A DNA stretch of 64,000 nucleotides from positions 21,731,300 to 21,795,299 of the forward strand of contig NC_067204.1 of NCBI RefSeq assembly GCF_026262505.1, read 5' to 3'. This stretch comes from Trichomonas vaginalis G3. Lineage: Eukaryota; Parabasalia; Trichomonadida; Trichomonadidae. The position numbers and the translations under genes were made by a program. How positions within the stretch are numbered: position 1 is the first letter of the stretch; each line of letters opens with the position of its first letter. Positions 1-9,742 of the stretch are shown here, piece after piece. Below the pieces are notes generated by a model. It was not told where the DNA came from, searched no databases, and was given only the letters and a program-made list of their open reading frames with translations.

Positions 1-173
1 TGAAGTTTAATCTTCCTTAATATACCTTCTCTATCTAATGGTTGCTTTATCTTTCTAAACTGAACTCTACCATCCTTCATAGTATGAACGTAAAAACCTT
101 CTGGAACCGCTCCTGATTTAATGTATTCTACCAAAAACTTTTGTTTCATTGCTTCAGTGACTTTAGTCGTCAT
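1..173 (-). CDS. Small basic Polinton protein, cut by the window edge
   Basis: The frame opens with ATG at 173 and stays open to base 1, giving about 57 visible residues. It is rich in Lys and Arg, with a YVHTMKDGRVQFRK stretch that resembles the YVRKRK segment of the protein starting at 2749, so the two may be related. The start is preceded by a TTTATTT tract like other genes of the element. Its function is unknown and its C-terminus lies outside the window. Confidence 0.5.
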   Translation of the reverse strand, partial: MTTKVTEAMKQKFLVEYIKSGAVPEGFYVHTMKDGRVQFRKIKQPLDREGILRKIKL

Positions 174-221
174 TTTACTCTAAATAAAATGTTCAAATAA
201 AATAAAACTAACATTATTTTT

Positions 222-692
222 TCAGTAAGGAAACGCAGGAGTTTTACGATTTATTTGAGGCGTGGGTTCTGGTTTAAATGTTGGAGTCGGTTTTGGAGTT
301 GACTTTTGAACAGGAGTTTGTACTTTCATAGGTTCAGGAGTCATTGAAGGTGTTGTTTGTGAAGGCGTTGGTTTTGACGTTGGTTTTGGCGATGGTGTCG
401 GAGTTTGTTTAACTTCAGCTACTTCAGTATTATTTATAACATTTGCTTTATTTCTTTTCAACATCATTACTGCTCCTGCTGTAGCTAGCAAACCTAGTGG
501 GAGACCATATTTTATATAAGGACTTGACCAAATGCTATTTTTGACAGGAGCTGGTGGAACACCTAACCTTGGTGAGACTGCTCTTTGCCATTGTGCAGCT
601 CGTAAGAAATATTCAATAGGTGCTCCATAATCGTTTAGTAAAGTTTGTTTCATAGATGGTGAAGGTTCACGAGAGCTTGATGAAGAACTCAT
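222..692 (-). CDS. Pro/Thr-rich single-pass membrane protein of the Polinton
   Basis: A complete 156-residue frame. The N-terminus is Ser-rich. A hydrophobic segment (about residues 63-78, GLPLGLLATAGAVMML) is followed by a KRNK stop-transfer patch. The rest, to the C-terminus, is a low-complexity Pro/Thr/Lys stalk with repeated TPKPTP-like units. This architecture fits a membrane or virion-surface protein. The gene follows the likely capsid gene on the same strand after a 45-base gap. No recognised domain; function unknown. Confidence 0.6.
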   Translation of the reverse strand: MSSSSSSREPSPSMKQTLLNDYGAPIEYFLRAAQWQRAVSPRLGVPPAPVKNSIWSSPYIKYGLPLGLLATAGAVMMLKRNKANVINNTEVAEVKQTPTPSPKPTSKPTPSQTTPSMTPEPMKVQTPVQKSTPKPTPTFKPEPTPQINRKTPAFPY

Positions 693-737
693 TTATAAGC
701 TTTAAAATAAACGTTCATCCTTTATTCCTCACTGTCG

Positions 738-2292
738 TCAGTTTGCTAAGTTATAGTCATCTAATCTTATTATTGGGATTCCATTAGCACGCACCTGAAT
801 GGCAAAGCAACAATCCCTCATAAATCCAATAAGTGGCTTTGGTACATTTTCTGTTGCTAGTTCAATAGGTCCTTTAACAGACAATTTGTATGTTATTGGA
901 GCAGTAATGTTTGACCTTGCTGGAAGCAAAAGTCACTTCTGTTGGAAAACCACATAAGAAATGTGTGTTGTCATAGCTATCCCATTTATGTTCCACACTA
1001 CCATCATCCACCAATGACCTCATAACATCTTCATTAAATCCTATCATATCATTGTTTGTATTGCAGGCGTTCGCAACCATTTCATAAAATACAGGTCCAT
1101 ATGATTTTTTCAGGTTCTGCAGGCATATTTCCATAAGCTCCCATGGAAAGCTGAAGATATTTAAACTTAGGGTTCTCAAAATTAACATAATAGTTGTCTT
1201 TCTTTCTAAATAGTGCCAAATACTTTTAACATTAATAGGCGTATAAGCTGCTGTAAATGTTGCACTTGAACTATCTGTATTCTTTGAGAATGAACCGTCC
1301 ATAGGAATCCAATCCATAACTTTAACAGGAAAACATAAAGCCTCGTTTGTATAATGTTCTACAAGTTCTGTATAAATGTTAGGGTCTAAAGAGAAATGAC
1401 TTTGGATGAATGAAACATTCATTAAATCCATCTTTGTTCGAAATAGTTGCTGGTTTACAGTTGTAATAGTAATGTTCCACTAGCTTCTACTGACTTCGTT
1501 ATCATAGTGAATGGTTCATTCCATGGAACAAATTTATTTGTCGGTGGATTTGAATCTGAAGCAAATGCAACTTTAAGAGTTGGATTGAAAGCAATGATAT
1601 CATTTACAGATATAGATGTGCATTGTAAGGCGTCGCTACTGAAACTTTACTTTAAGCTGAATGTTTCCTGCAAAACTGGAATAAATCGAATAGCTTCTAA
1701 TGGAAGGAATCTTCTAACAGGAATTCTTAAACGAAGCTTAAAATCAAATGATTTTCCTGCTGTATTGGACCACTAACAATTTGTTCCTGTTCTGCATGTT
1801 CCCGAATGACTCCATACATCTTCATGTCGAGTCTTTGAGAAAATCTACTTTCTTTATTTGTTTCGGTAGTTTGTGAGTTTGAAGTTATAATATGCTTCTT
1901 CTCTTGCGTTGTCTTGAGAATATACGATACGACCATTTCAAGGATTTGATATCCAGCAACTGATAGAAGCGTCATCGAAACCAATCCAAAAATCCTGGTG
2001 GGTTTGTTTTATTGGAACCTGAACCAATTTTCTTTATCTACAATAAATTGACCTTCCATTTTATACGTAATGAATGTATTGTAAAGTCCAACATATTTTC
2101 GCCAGGAGGTGAGAGATTGAATGTTACCCATGTGTTATCTTTAGCAGTTCCAGGTTGTGATGGAATCTTTGCGTCAGAATATTTTCTATTAGTGTCACCA
2201 ATTTGAACTGCATTGTCTATGATATCGAAATATGAGCGAATCTGATGAATATGCTCTGCTGGAGTAAATTCGTTTAACTGTTCGTTCTGCAT
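738..2292 (-). pseudogene. Likely major capsid protein gene, broken
   Basis: The span holds several open segments on the minus strand, about 500 residues of coding material in all, ending in RLDDYNLAN. Length, position beside a membrane/stalk gene and sheet-rich composition fit the double jelly-roll major capsid protein of trichomonad Polintons; this is inferred from general resemblance and not from a decisive motif. The gene is interrupted several times. Alternative: another large structural protein of the same element. Confidence 0.5.
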
Positions 2293-2334
2293 GTATTTAC
2301 TTCGGATAAAAATATCTATTTACTTCATTATTCT

Positions 2335-2749
2335 CACTCTTCTTCTTGGCATTCGTGGTGAAGTTGTTTCTTGACATTTTCAATGAACTGTACATTCTCT
2401 TTTGTCTCAACTTCTTTCACTGGTGGGTCAGGATTCTTTGACTCGGTTTGTTTTTTCAATGAAATTCACGAACTTTGCAATAAGCTCTTGGTTCGTTATT
2501 GAAAGTACATCTGGCTTCTTTTCTTCTTGTTCTTTGACTCAGTTTGAACAGAAGGTTTTATATGGGCTTCGTGGACTTCACCCTTGCATGCACCTTAATG
2601 TTGTCGCTCTCTGTATTCGCTAATGGAACCTTTCTTTTTCTTACGTATATTTTACCATCTTTACTCTGACTTACGTAATAGAAAGGATGTTGTATTCCTC
2701 TTGCGTCATTTAATATAATAGACTCTCGTTCTGATTTTGACAAGCTCAT
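2335..2749 (-). pseudogene. Small basic protein with charged tail, broken
   Basis: Begins with ATG at 2749 (MSLSKSERES). A basic patch (KIYVRKRKVPL) resembles the gene at the left window edge. The rest is a Glu/Lys/Pro-rich low-complexity tail. The gene is interrupted. It is divergent from the genes starting at 2848 and 3088, so the spacer of about 100 bases probably holds two promoters. Function unknown. Confidence 0.4.
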
Positions 2750-2847
2750 TTTACATCGGTTAAAGTTTTAATTTAGTTTTTTATCTACAGTCAAATGACT
2801 CAGACAAGCCCTACGGACAAGACCCAAGGGTCATAGATGTTGAAGCA

Positions 2848-3087
2848 TTGAAGAAAGAAATTCGTGAGCAAATTTTATCCGAACTGAAGGAACAAAAACA
2901 AGAACAAAAGCCAGAGAGACCAAAGAGAAAACTTAGTGAAAAACAACTAGCTGCATTAGCTGCTGGAAGACAAAAGAACCCACGTTTGCTGGCGAAGAAA
3001 GCTAGAGAAGAAGCAAAAGCAAAGGAAGAACAAAAAGCAAAGAAGCTGAAGCAAAGAAAGAGTAAATGGTTTATTTTTATCCAATAA
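2848..3087 (+). CDS. Short highly charged coiled-coil protein
   Basis: About 79 residues, almost entirely Lys, Glu, Gln, Ala and Arg, predicted as one continuous helix (for example EQKQEQKPERPKRKLSEKQ). No good ATG lies at the beginning of this frame, so the true start is unresolved and the reading may be partial. The stop codon abuts the next ATG at 3088 with no spacer. A DNA-binding or scaffold role would be a guess. Confidence 0.4.
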   Translation: MKKEIREQILSELKEQKQEQKPERPKRKLSEKQLAALAAGRQKNPRLLAKKAREEAKAKEEQKAKKLKQRKSKWFIFIQ

Positions 3088-3945
3088 ATGTATAGACAAA
3101 TACCTTTATCTGTTGCGTTCAGTAGTGAAAACCCTGACGTCAAAATAAAGGGGAACAGAGTAACGTTTAAGTTTCCAACAGACTGGATTGTGAACATAAA
3201 TGAAGAGAAGTACATTGGCATAACATCTATGTATATAACACGTGCTTTCAGAAAGGTTGACTTTATACTTCAAGTCGAGATAGAAAATGACGAACAGTCT
3301 TTAAGCGCCCAAAACATTCACATATACAAATACTTTAAAGACGATACAACATTGTTGCAATGTATGATTTCATTTAATGAAATGTTCGAGAAAAAGTTTA
3401 ACATTGAAGTACAAACTTTACAGCCTTTGCGTGAGTTTCTTGCACAACTGAAGGAAGAAGGTAGTCAGCCACAACTTATAGACTTTCATTATGAATTTAA
3501 TGAAAATGAAGATGGAACTCATGACTGTCAGTTTGTTATATATTCACCATTCAATGAAGTAGCTAAAAAGAAAGAAAATCCATTACGTATAAGATTTCAA
3601 ATCTCTGAACCAAATGATGATTTCAAGAATGTTTTCAATTATGATGCAATGCTTCCGAGGAAAAATGAATTTTCAAAGATTGTAACACCTGGCATTTGGG
3701 ATAGAAAGCAAGCTATATTATATTCAAACTTAAGTAAGGGAGTTGAAAATGAGTTCATTGGTCATACAAGAACTTCACCACTTCCTAACCCTAAATACTA
3801 TAAATTAACTGGCTTCAATCGTGAGTTTTGGATAGACATGTTCTCCACTCATGACCATAACTGTCCAGTGTTCTTACCTCCAGACCATAAGGACTGTCTC
3901 TACATTGAAGCACAACTCTTAAACTCTACCATCGCAGTATTGTAA
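3088..3945 (+). CDS. Predicted jelly-roll structural (minor capsid-like) protein
   Basis: A complete 285-residue frame starting at ATG 3088, directly after the previous stop codon. It is sheet-rich with alternating hydrophobic residues from about residue 20 to the end (VTFKFPTDWIVNINEEKYIG near the N-terminus) and closes with a strand (CLYIEAQLLNSTIAVL). Size and composition resemble the proteins at 15926 and 18851, and all three are candidates for penton or other minor capsid proteins. The assignment is by architecture only. Confidence 0.4.
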   Translation: MYRQIPLSVAFSSENPDVKIKGNRVTFKFPTDWIVNINEEKYIGITSMYITRAFRKVDFILQVEIENDEQSLSAQNIHIYKYFKDDTTLLQCMISFNEMFEKKFNIEVQTLQPLREFLAQLKEEGSQPQLIDFHYEFNENEDGTHDCQFVIYSPFNEVAKKKENPLRIRFQISEPNDDFKNVFNYDAMLPRKNEFSKIVTPGIWDRKQAILYSNLSKGVENEFIGHTRTSPLPNPKYYKLTGFNREFWIDMFSTHDHNCPVFLPPDHKDCLYIEAQLLNSTIAVL

Positions 3946-3957
3946 AATCTACGCTAG

Positions 3958-4135
3958 CTTTATTTTTATCACGAATGACCTCATTGCTGACAAAAATAAA
4001 TGACCTCATTGCTGACAAAAATAAGCCGCTAGCGGCAAGGGCGAAGCCCATGACCTCATTCATGACCTCATTGCTGACAAAAATAAGCCGCTAGCGGCAA
4101 GGGCGAAGCCCATGACCTCAGAACTTAAGCTTACG
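3958..4135. repeat. Tandem direct repeat carrying two GC hairpin pairs
   Basis: The unit ATGACCTCATTGCTGACAAA is repeated several times. Two copies carry the same double hairpin: GCCGCTAGCGGC followed by GGGCGAAGCCC, at 4025-4049 and 4087-4111. The surrounding sequence is AT-rich, so the GC boxes stand out sharply. Confidence 0.85.
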
Positions 4136-4195
4136 AATAAAGCTCTTCATCCTCATTACTGAGTAAAATGACGTATGGCAGGTGTCAAACCGTTG

Positions 4196-4265
4196 AGTTT
4201 TCACAAATTTTAAAAATAACGTTAGTTTTATTTTTATTTATTTTTTATTTTGTATGTAAAGACAG
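4196..4265 (+). promoter_or_regulatory. Shared Polinton gene leader (copy 1)
   Basis: An AT-rich leader with ACGTTAGTTTTATTTTTAT followed by a TTTATTTTGTATGTAAAGAC-type end lies directly before the ATG at 4266. Nearly the same block precedes the starts at 9336, 10708 and 11576 on the other strand, always ending within a few bases of the ATG. I infer a common promoter plus 5' leader. Confidence 0.6.
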
Positions 4266-4883
4266 ATGTACGCTGAACTTGTTGGTCAAGATGTATGGAA
4301 AGAATGTTTACAAGATGAAGAGTATGAAATTCACTGTTCTGAGCCTTTTGAAATAAGGAAGAAAGAAACCAAGAGAATTATACATGAATATAACAGAGGA
4401 ACAGGTTATATTTGTGTAACATTAAACCTCAAAAAGTACCAAAAACATGTTCTCATAGCTACTCATTTTATTTCCAATCCGAACAATTTACCGTGTGTGG
4501 ACCATATAAACCATCAAAGAGACGACAATAGAATCTCAAACCTTCGTTGGTGTTCTAAATCTGAAAACAATAGAAATAAAAGCAAGTATGGCGATATAGT
4601 TTATGAGTTCGTTGATGAAATATCTGACGAAGCTGTTGAAATAACAGATTATGGTAAGCATTCGTTTGAGTTCTACTACTATGTTGAGAATGAGGACGCA
4701 TTCTATTACTATACAGGTCCTAACTATCGAAAACTTCATATAAACTTTACAAAAAGGTGCTGCTTATGTTTCTATGATAGATACAGAAAACAAGAGTGTA
4801 ATTTTATGCATAAACAAATTCAAACGCTTGTACGGCTTCATGTAGGACAAACATTATTTTTCAACACTAACGCCAACACGTAG
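4266..4883 (+). CDS. HNH endonuclease (NUMOD4/HNH type)
   Basis: A complete 205-residue frame. Around residues 60-105 it has the homing-endonuclease HNH signature: conserved VDHINHQRDDN followed by RISNLRWCSKSENNRN. An N-terminal segment (residues 1-55) has the spacing of a NUMOD4-like module. Such enzymes cut one or both DNA strands using a metal ion held by the His-Asn-His cluster, and are common passengers in Polintons and phages. The start at 4266 is supported by the shared leader. The region after residue 110 is not recognised. Confidence 0.85.
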   Translation: MYAELVGQDVWKECLQDEEYEIHCSEPFEIRKKETKRIIHEYNRGTGYICVTLNLKKYQKHVLIATHFISNPNNLPCVDHINHQRDDNRISNLRWCSKSENNRNKSKYGDIVYEFVDEISDEAVEITDYGKHSFEFYYYVENEDAFYYYTGPNYRKLHINFTKRCCLCFYDRYRKQECNFMHKQIQTLVRLHVGQTLFFNTNANT

Positions 4884-4909
4884 GACAAACATTCATGACT
4901 AACATTACT

Positions 4910-5822
4910 GTATAACATAAATGTTTTGTTATGACCTCATCGTAAATGACTTTATCATGATTTCATCGTAAATGACTTTGTCAAACATGAGCATAAATGA
5001 ATGTGTCGAAACTTCTTCATCGTACATGTTTTGTCATGATTTCTTCATCGTAATGAGCGTACATGTTTTGTCATGATTTCATCGTACATGCTTTGTCGAA
5101 CTTAAACGTTAATGTTTTCACTGCTACCATGCTACCATGTGCTACCAGGTCATTTAACTTCTTTTAAAAATGGTGACAACTGACATTTTGACAACAACAT
5201 AGGAAATAAATTTTATCGTTTATGTTTACGTTAATGTTTTACGTTAATGTTTACGTTTATGTTTACGTTAATGTTTTACGTTTATGTTTACGTTAATGTT
5301 TTCACTGCTACCATGCTACCATGTGCTACCAGGTCATTTAACTTCTTTTAAAAATGGTGACAACTGACATTTTGACAACAACATAGGAAATAAATTTTAT
5401 CGTTTATGTTTACGTTAATGTTTTACGTTAATGTTTACGTTAATGTTTACGTTTATGTTTACGTTTATGTTTACGTTAATGTTTTACGTTTATGTTTACG
5501 TTAATGTTTTCACTGCTACCATGCTACCATGTGCTACCAGGTCATTTAACTTCTCTGAAAAAGTGTGACAACTCGACATTTTGACAACAGTTCAGGAGGA
5601 AGGTAGTTATTAATTATTTTTGAAGAACTGAAGGTGCTACCATGCTACCATGTGCTACCAGGTCATTTAACTTCTCTGAAAAAGTGTGACAACTCGACAT
5701 TTTGACAACAACACAGGAAATAAACTTCTTCGTATATGTTTTGTCATGATTTCTTCATCGTACATGTTTTGTCATGATTTCATCGAAACTAAACGTATAT
5801 GTTTTGTGAAGAATATAACAAC
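4910..5822. repeat. Repeat-rich non-coding region left of the primase-helicase locus
   Basis: Three repeat types are interleaved. First, ATGTTTTGTCATGATTTCAT-type units at about 4920-5110 and 5730-5810. Second, TTTACGTTAATGTTTTACG microrepeats at about 5216-5305 and 5400-5510. Third, four copies of a conserved module containing GCTACCATGCTACCATGTG and a TTTAACTTC...GACAAC core, with the GCTACC start at 5123, 5307, 5515 and 5636. A fifth copy lies at 6050. No gene is seen. Confidence 0.85.
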
Positions 5823-6036
5823 CGCCTGAATTCAGACGGTTGCTTTTTATACAAAATTCACGCAGGAAAATTCTTGAGTTTTGGTTGAAAGAATACGGTC
5901 GAGCCAAAAGTGGCTCAACCTCAAAACAAACATTTTGTGAGCTTACTAAGGCATTTATGAATGAATTCAAAGGTATTTGCATACATCCTGACCTCGTTCA
6001 TTTTGTTGTTGAATTCAGCAAAAATAATGTTTACGT
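5823..6036 (+). pseudogene. KilA-N domain remnant
   Basis: The plus-strand reading contains a stretch ending in GICIHPDLVHFVVEFSKN, which matches the C-terminal half of the KilA-N fold (a Gly-x-x-hydrophobic-His-Pro-x-Leu motif then a helix). KilA-N is a DNA-binding domain of large DNA viruses and phages. Only a fragment is present, lying between two copies of the GCTACC module. It is a broken remnant. Confidence 0.55.
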
Positions 6037-6049
6037 TAATGTTTTCACT

Positions 6050-6150
6050 GCTACCATGCTACCATGTGCTACCAGGTCATTTAACTTCTCTGAAAAAGTG
6101 TGACAACTCGACATTTTGACAACAACATAGGAGGAAGGTAGTTATGAATT
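6050..6150. repeat. Fifth direct copy of the GCTACC module
   Basis: This repeats the module of the left array, with core GCTACCATGCTACCATGTG then GACAACTCGACATTTTGACA, and ends with an AGGAGGAAGGTAGTTATGAA segment about 30 bases before the primase-helicase start. Confidence 0.85.
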
Positions 6151-6175
6151 GTTTTTATTTTTTATTCCTATATAA

Positions 6176-8538
6176 ATGACAGCAACAAACAACAACAGCA
6201 ACTATATCGTTTCTGATGAAAAAGTTATTGATTCATTAGCTGAGGAATTAGTTGTGGCAGAAACTAAAACCCTCAACGAAAGAATTGGTGAAAACAAGAT
6301 TGATTTACGTAACTACCTCAAACACGATGGAGGAAGAGGAAGGAAAACTGGTATGGCTTTATTAGTAAATAAAATTTCAAATTTAACGATTATAGATGTT
6401 GATATCAATAAATCATACAATGATGAACTTAAAGAAACAGTTAGAAAAGACATTTTATCAAAACTTTCGGATAAAGATGTTATCGTTAAAACCGCTTCAG
6501 GAGGTCTTCACATTTATTGCAACACTAATTTCTTCTATGCAGTTTCGAACAGAATGATTAAATGTTATTCCTGCAATGATTATGATATTGATATAATGAC
6601 TTCTATGGATGATTCAAAGCGTTCTTTAGTGGTTATGGCTGATTCAAGAGTTCGCAAGAATGCAACAGAACCAATCAATACATACTCATTCATTCGTGGA
6701 AGTTATGATTCAACATTAACTAGAACAGTGAATGATATATTAAATGATTTGAATATTAAGGTAAGAGTTGAACAGAAGAATGAAGAAATAAAGACTATCA
6801 TGAATGAAAACAAAGATGTAAACATTGACGATAAACTTGCCCAGAGCATAGTTGATGGCATGTGTGATTTTGAAGTACATAATGACGGTGGAAACATGAA
6901 TTTAGAAAAAGAAATAACATTATTCACACTGTTTCAAGCTATTAATTCGTTACCGGATCATTTAATTAATGAAGCATACGATAACGTTTATAACTTCTGC
7001 AGTTTAACAGAAAATGCAAAAAGTAATTTTGAAAAAGCACGTAGTAGATATGCACATTTAATGACTTCTCCATTTGTTTTGGTAAAGATTCTAAAACTAT
7101 ATCAAAAGGAATATTATGATGAATATGTTTTACCTTTGTTACGTAAGCCAAAAATAACATTTGATATCAAACTTGATGATTCATTCTTGATAACAGATAT
7201 TAGACGCAAGGCTGAAAATCATCAGTATAAAAACAGTTCTGAAGTAATTGAGGATTTATCACGTGTCATTCGTTTTGTAGATTGTGGAAATAAATATTTC
7301 ATTCAAAAGGACTATAATATCCACGACAAAATGAATCAAATATCATTTGTTCTTCAGTCAAACATGAAAGAGTCACTCAAAATGATTAAATTATTTAAAG
7401 AAGAAGGTAAAACCATAACAGCATGGGATGTACTACTAAATCAATTGTCTTCATTAACCGTTAAGGGTGTTTGCTTTAAATCTGATTCCCCAGATGTTTT
7501 CTCAACGTTTCAAGGTTATAAATACAACGTTCTCGAAAAACCAGATTACTCAAAAATTGAGATGTTTATGAATTTCATTAAAGAAGCCATTTGTGTAATA
7601 ACGATGAAGTGTATAAATACCTTCTCGGCTGGATTGCATCAATGATTCAACATCCTGGAATCAAGAATGAAACAGCAATTATTTTGAAAGGACTTCAGGG
7701 AACAGGTAAAAACAGATTCACAGACATTATTTCTGAACTCCTCGCTGGTTATTCATGTAAAAACATTACCGAAATAAGTGAGCTAACGGGTAATTTCAAC
7801 TCAGTTGTTGAAAATAAAATGTTTCTTGTACTTAATGAACTCAAGAATGTTGGTGAAGATAGACTCGCAAACTTCAACGCTTTGAAATCAATTATAACGG
7901 ATAATGAGATAAGAATTAATGAAAAGAATCAACCCAGAAGAACTGCTCAGAATGTTGCCAATTTCATTTTCGTAACTAACAACGTTTACCCTGTCAAAAT
8001 TGAAGTTGGAGACAGAAGATACGTAGTTTTAAGAGTTAATGGTAAATTCAAGGGTCAATTTGATTACTTCAAGAATTTAATGGATTCATGCACAAAGGAA
8101 TTTTATGATAATTTACTGACGTATTTTATGCAATATGACCTTTCATCATTTAATGTACGAATCATACCGATGACTGAAGCCAAACAAGATTTAATTGAAT
8201 TATCATCAAATCCTTTAGATGTATGGATAAATACACATTATGATGAATTGTGTGCAGGTATGACGTGTGAAAATGCTCTATTCTGCAAACCATCAGACAT
8301 GAAAGACAAAAACTTTCAAATGAGTATTAAGGATAAATGTGATAGGAAACATAGAAGAATAGACGGTAAACAAACATGGTATTATGTTTTGAAAGAAGAA
8401 ATGAAAGGATTATATAAACAGGTTGAACCAAACGATAATGAGGAATCATTTACTGATGATGAAATACCTGTAAATGAGCCGCTAACGGACTCTTTGAGTC
8501 CTGAAGGTCTTTCAGACCGAAGCGGCGAGACCTGAAGG
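6176..8538 (+). pseudogene. AEP-type primase plus superfamily-3 helicase locus, interrupted
   Basis: The first third shows an archaeo-eukaryotic primase/prim-pol pattern: a hydrophobic strand with an acidic pair (LTIIDVD) and the VKTASGGLHIYC motif typical of that fold. The last third shows an SF3 helicase core: Walker A GLQGTGKN, Walker B FLVLNEL, and the FIFVTNN sensor strand with a following Arg-Arg. Together they would synthesise primers and unwind the element's DNA. The locus is interrupted, with about one break. It ends in a GC-rich multi-hairpin that is read as coding sequence, giving a C-terminus unlike the rest. No polymerase B gene accompanies it in this window. Confidence 0.8.
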
Positions 8539-8593
8539 TCTAGCTTTATAAAGTATGATTGGAATTTATTTTTGCATTAATCCTTTCATGACT

Positions 8594-8952
8594 GTTGTCA
8601 AAATGTCGAGTTGTCACACTTTTTCAGAGAAGTTAAATGACCTGGTAGCACATGGTAGCATGGTAGCACCTTCGGTTATTCAAAAATAATTAATTATTGA
8701 ATGACCCATGATGTTGTCAAAATGTCGAGTTGTCACACTTTTTCAGAGAAGTTAAATGACCTGGTAGCACATGGTAGCATGGTAGCACCTTCGGTTATTC
8801 AAAAATAATTAATTATTGAATGACCCATGATGTTGTCAAAATGTCGAGTTGTCACACTTTTTCAGAGAAGTTAAATGACCTGGTAGCACATGGTAGCATG
8901 GTAGCACCTTCGGTTCTTCAAAAATAATTCATAACTACCTTCCTCCTGAACT
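8594..8952. repeat. Three inverted tandem copies of the GCTACC module (119-121 bp period)
   Basis: The block GTTGTCAAAATGTCGAGTTG ... GGTAGCACATGGTAGCATGG starts at 8594, 8713 and 8832 (period 119) and again, partly, at 8953. It is the reverse complement of the module found five times on the left of the primase-helicase gene, so that gene is bracketed by inverted arrays. Confidence 0.9.
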
Positions 8953-9336
8953 GTTGTCAAGAAGTTTGAAAATATAACAAGCATAACGAGGTGAAGCCCA
9001 CATTGCTACAGCATTTACTAAAAGTCTATGAACATAATAACCTTTCAAACCAGGTGCCAAATTCTTGCGATTTTCGAATGGAATCTCTTCCCTCGGTTTT
9101 TCGAGGGAAGCAAACATATGAGGAAATTCTTCTAAAAGTTCTTTTGTCTGTTGGTTTTCAAACCAATGATATGCTTGCTTTGTAGAATGAAGAGCGTTCA
9201 TTATACTTTGCATTTGATACATATCATCTTTGACTGAACGAATGAGACGTAACTGTTTGTTATACTGTATGTATTCGTATTCTTCATTTATGGCTTCATG
9301 AACGATAGAAGTTGTTGTGTTCTCTAATGTTGACAT
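8935..9336 (-). pseudogene. KilA-N-like protein, C-terminal half recognisable
   Basis: A 133-residue frame with ATG at 9336 directly after the shared leader. The C-terminal 35 residues (YYVHRLLVNAVAMWASPRYA) match the end of the KilA-N domain. The N-terminal part is a charged helical region without the usual first half of the domain. The reading frame ends inside the inverted module array, so the 3' end looks altered. Function inferred: DNA binding. Confidence 0.55.
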
Positions 9337-9405
9337 ATCTGTCTTTACATACAGGATAAAAAAATAAATAAAATAAAAACTAACTTTATTTTTCTATCTT
9401 AAGGA
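9337..9405 (-). promoter_or_regulatory. Shared Polinton gene leader (copy 2)
   Basis: Read on the minus strand this is AAAGTTAGTTTTTATTTTAT followed by TTTTTTTATCCTGTATGTAA and the ATG at 9336. It is near-identical to the leaders before 4266, 10708 and 11576. Confidence 0.6.
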
Positions 9406-9439
9406 AATTCATGAAATTTGGTCATTTTTCAGCAAAAAT

Positions 9440-9742
9440 ATAATTTAGGTGAAGAGACCCAAAGGGTCAGAGCCGCAAAGCGGCTAGGTGAGATGTCACC
9501 TGTTTTTTCACCTGTTTTCTCACCCCAGTTATTTTATAAACGTTTTACATGGTAAACGTTATTTTTTTAAATTTTGTGAAAACTCAACGGTTTGACACAA
9601 GCCCTAAAAATTATTTTACTCAGAATTTTGTTGCTGAATTCAATAAAAATATAATTTAGGTGAAGAGACCCAAAGGGTCAGAGCCGCAAAGCGGCTAGGT
9701 GAGATGTCACCTGTTTTTTCACCTGTTTTTTCACCTGTTATT
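9440..9742. repeat. Two copies of the AGGTGA block with GC hairpin pairs
   Basis: A block beginning AATATAATTTAGGTGAAGAG and ending in repeated TTTTCACCTG occurs twice in direct orientation (about 9436-9540 and 9645-9742). Each has the double hairpin GACCCAAAGGGTC + AGCCGCAAAGCGGCT (9456-9485 and 9667-9696). No gene between. Confidence 0.9.

Noticed and set aside
8594-8952. CRISPR-like array (repeats of about 119 bp)
   Set aside because: There are no unique spacers between copies; the whole unit is repeated, and the host is eukaryotic.
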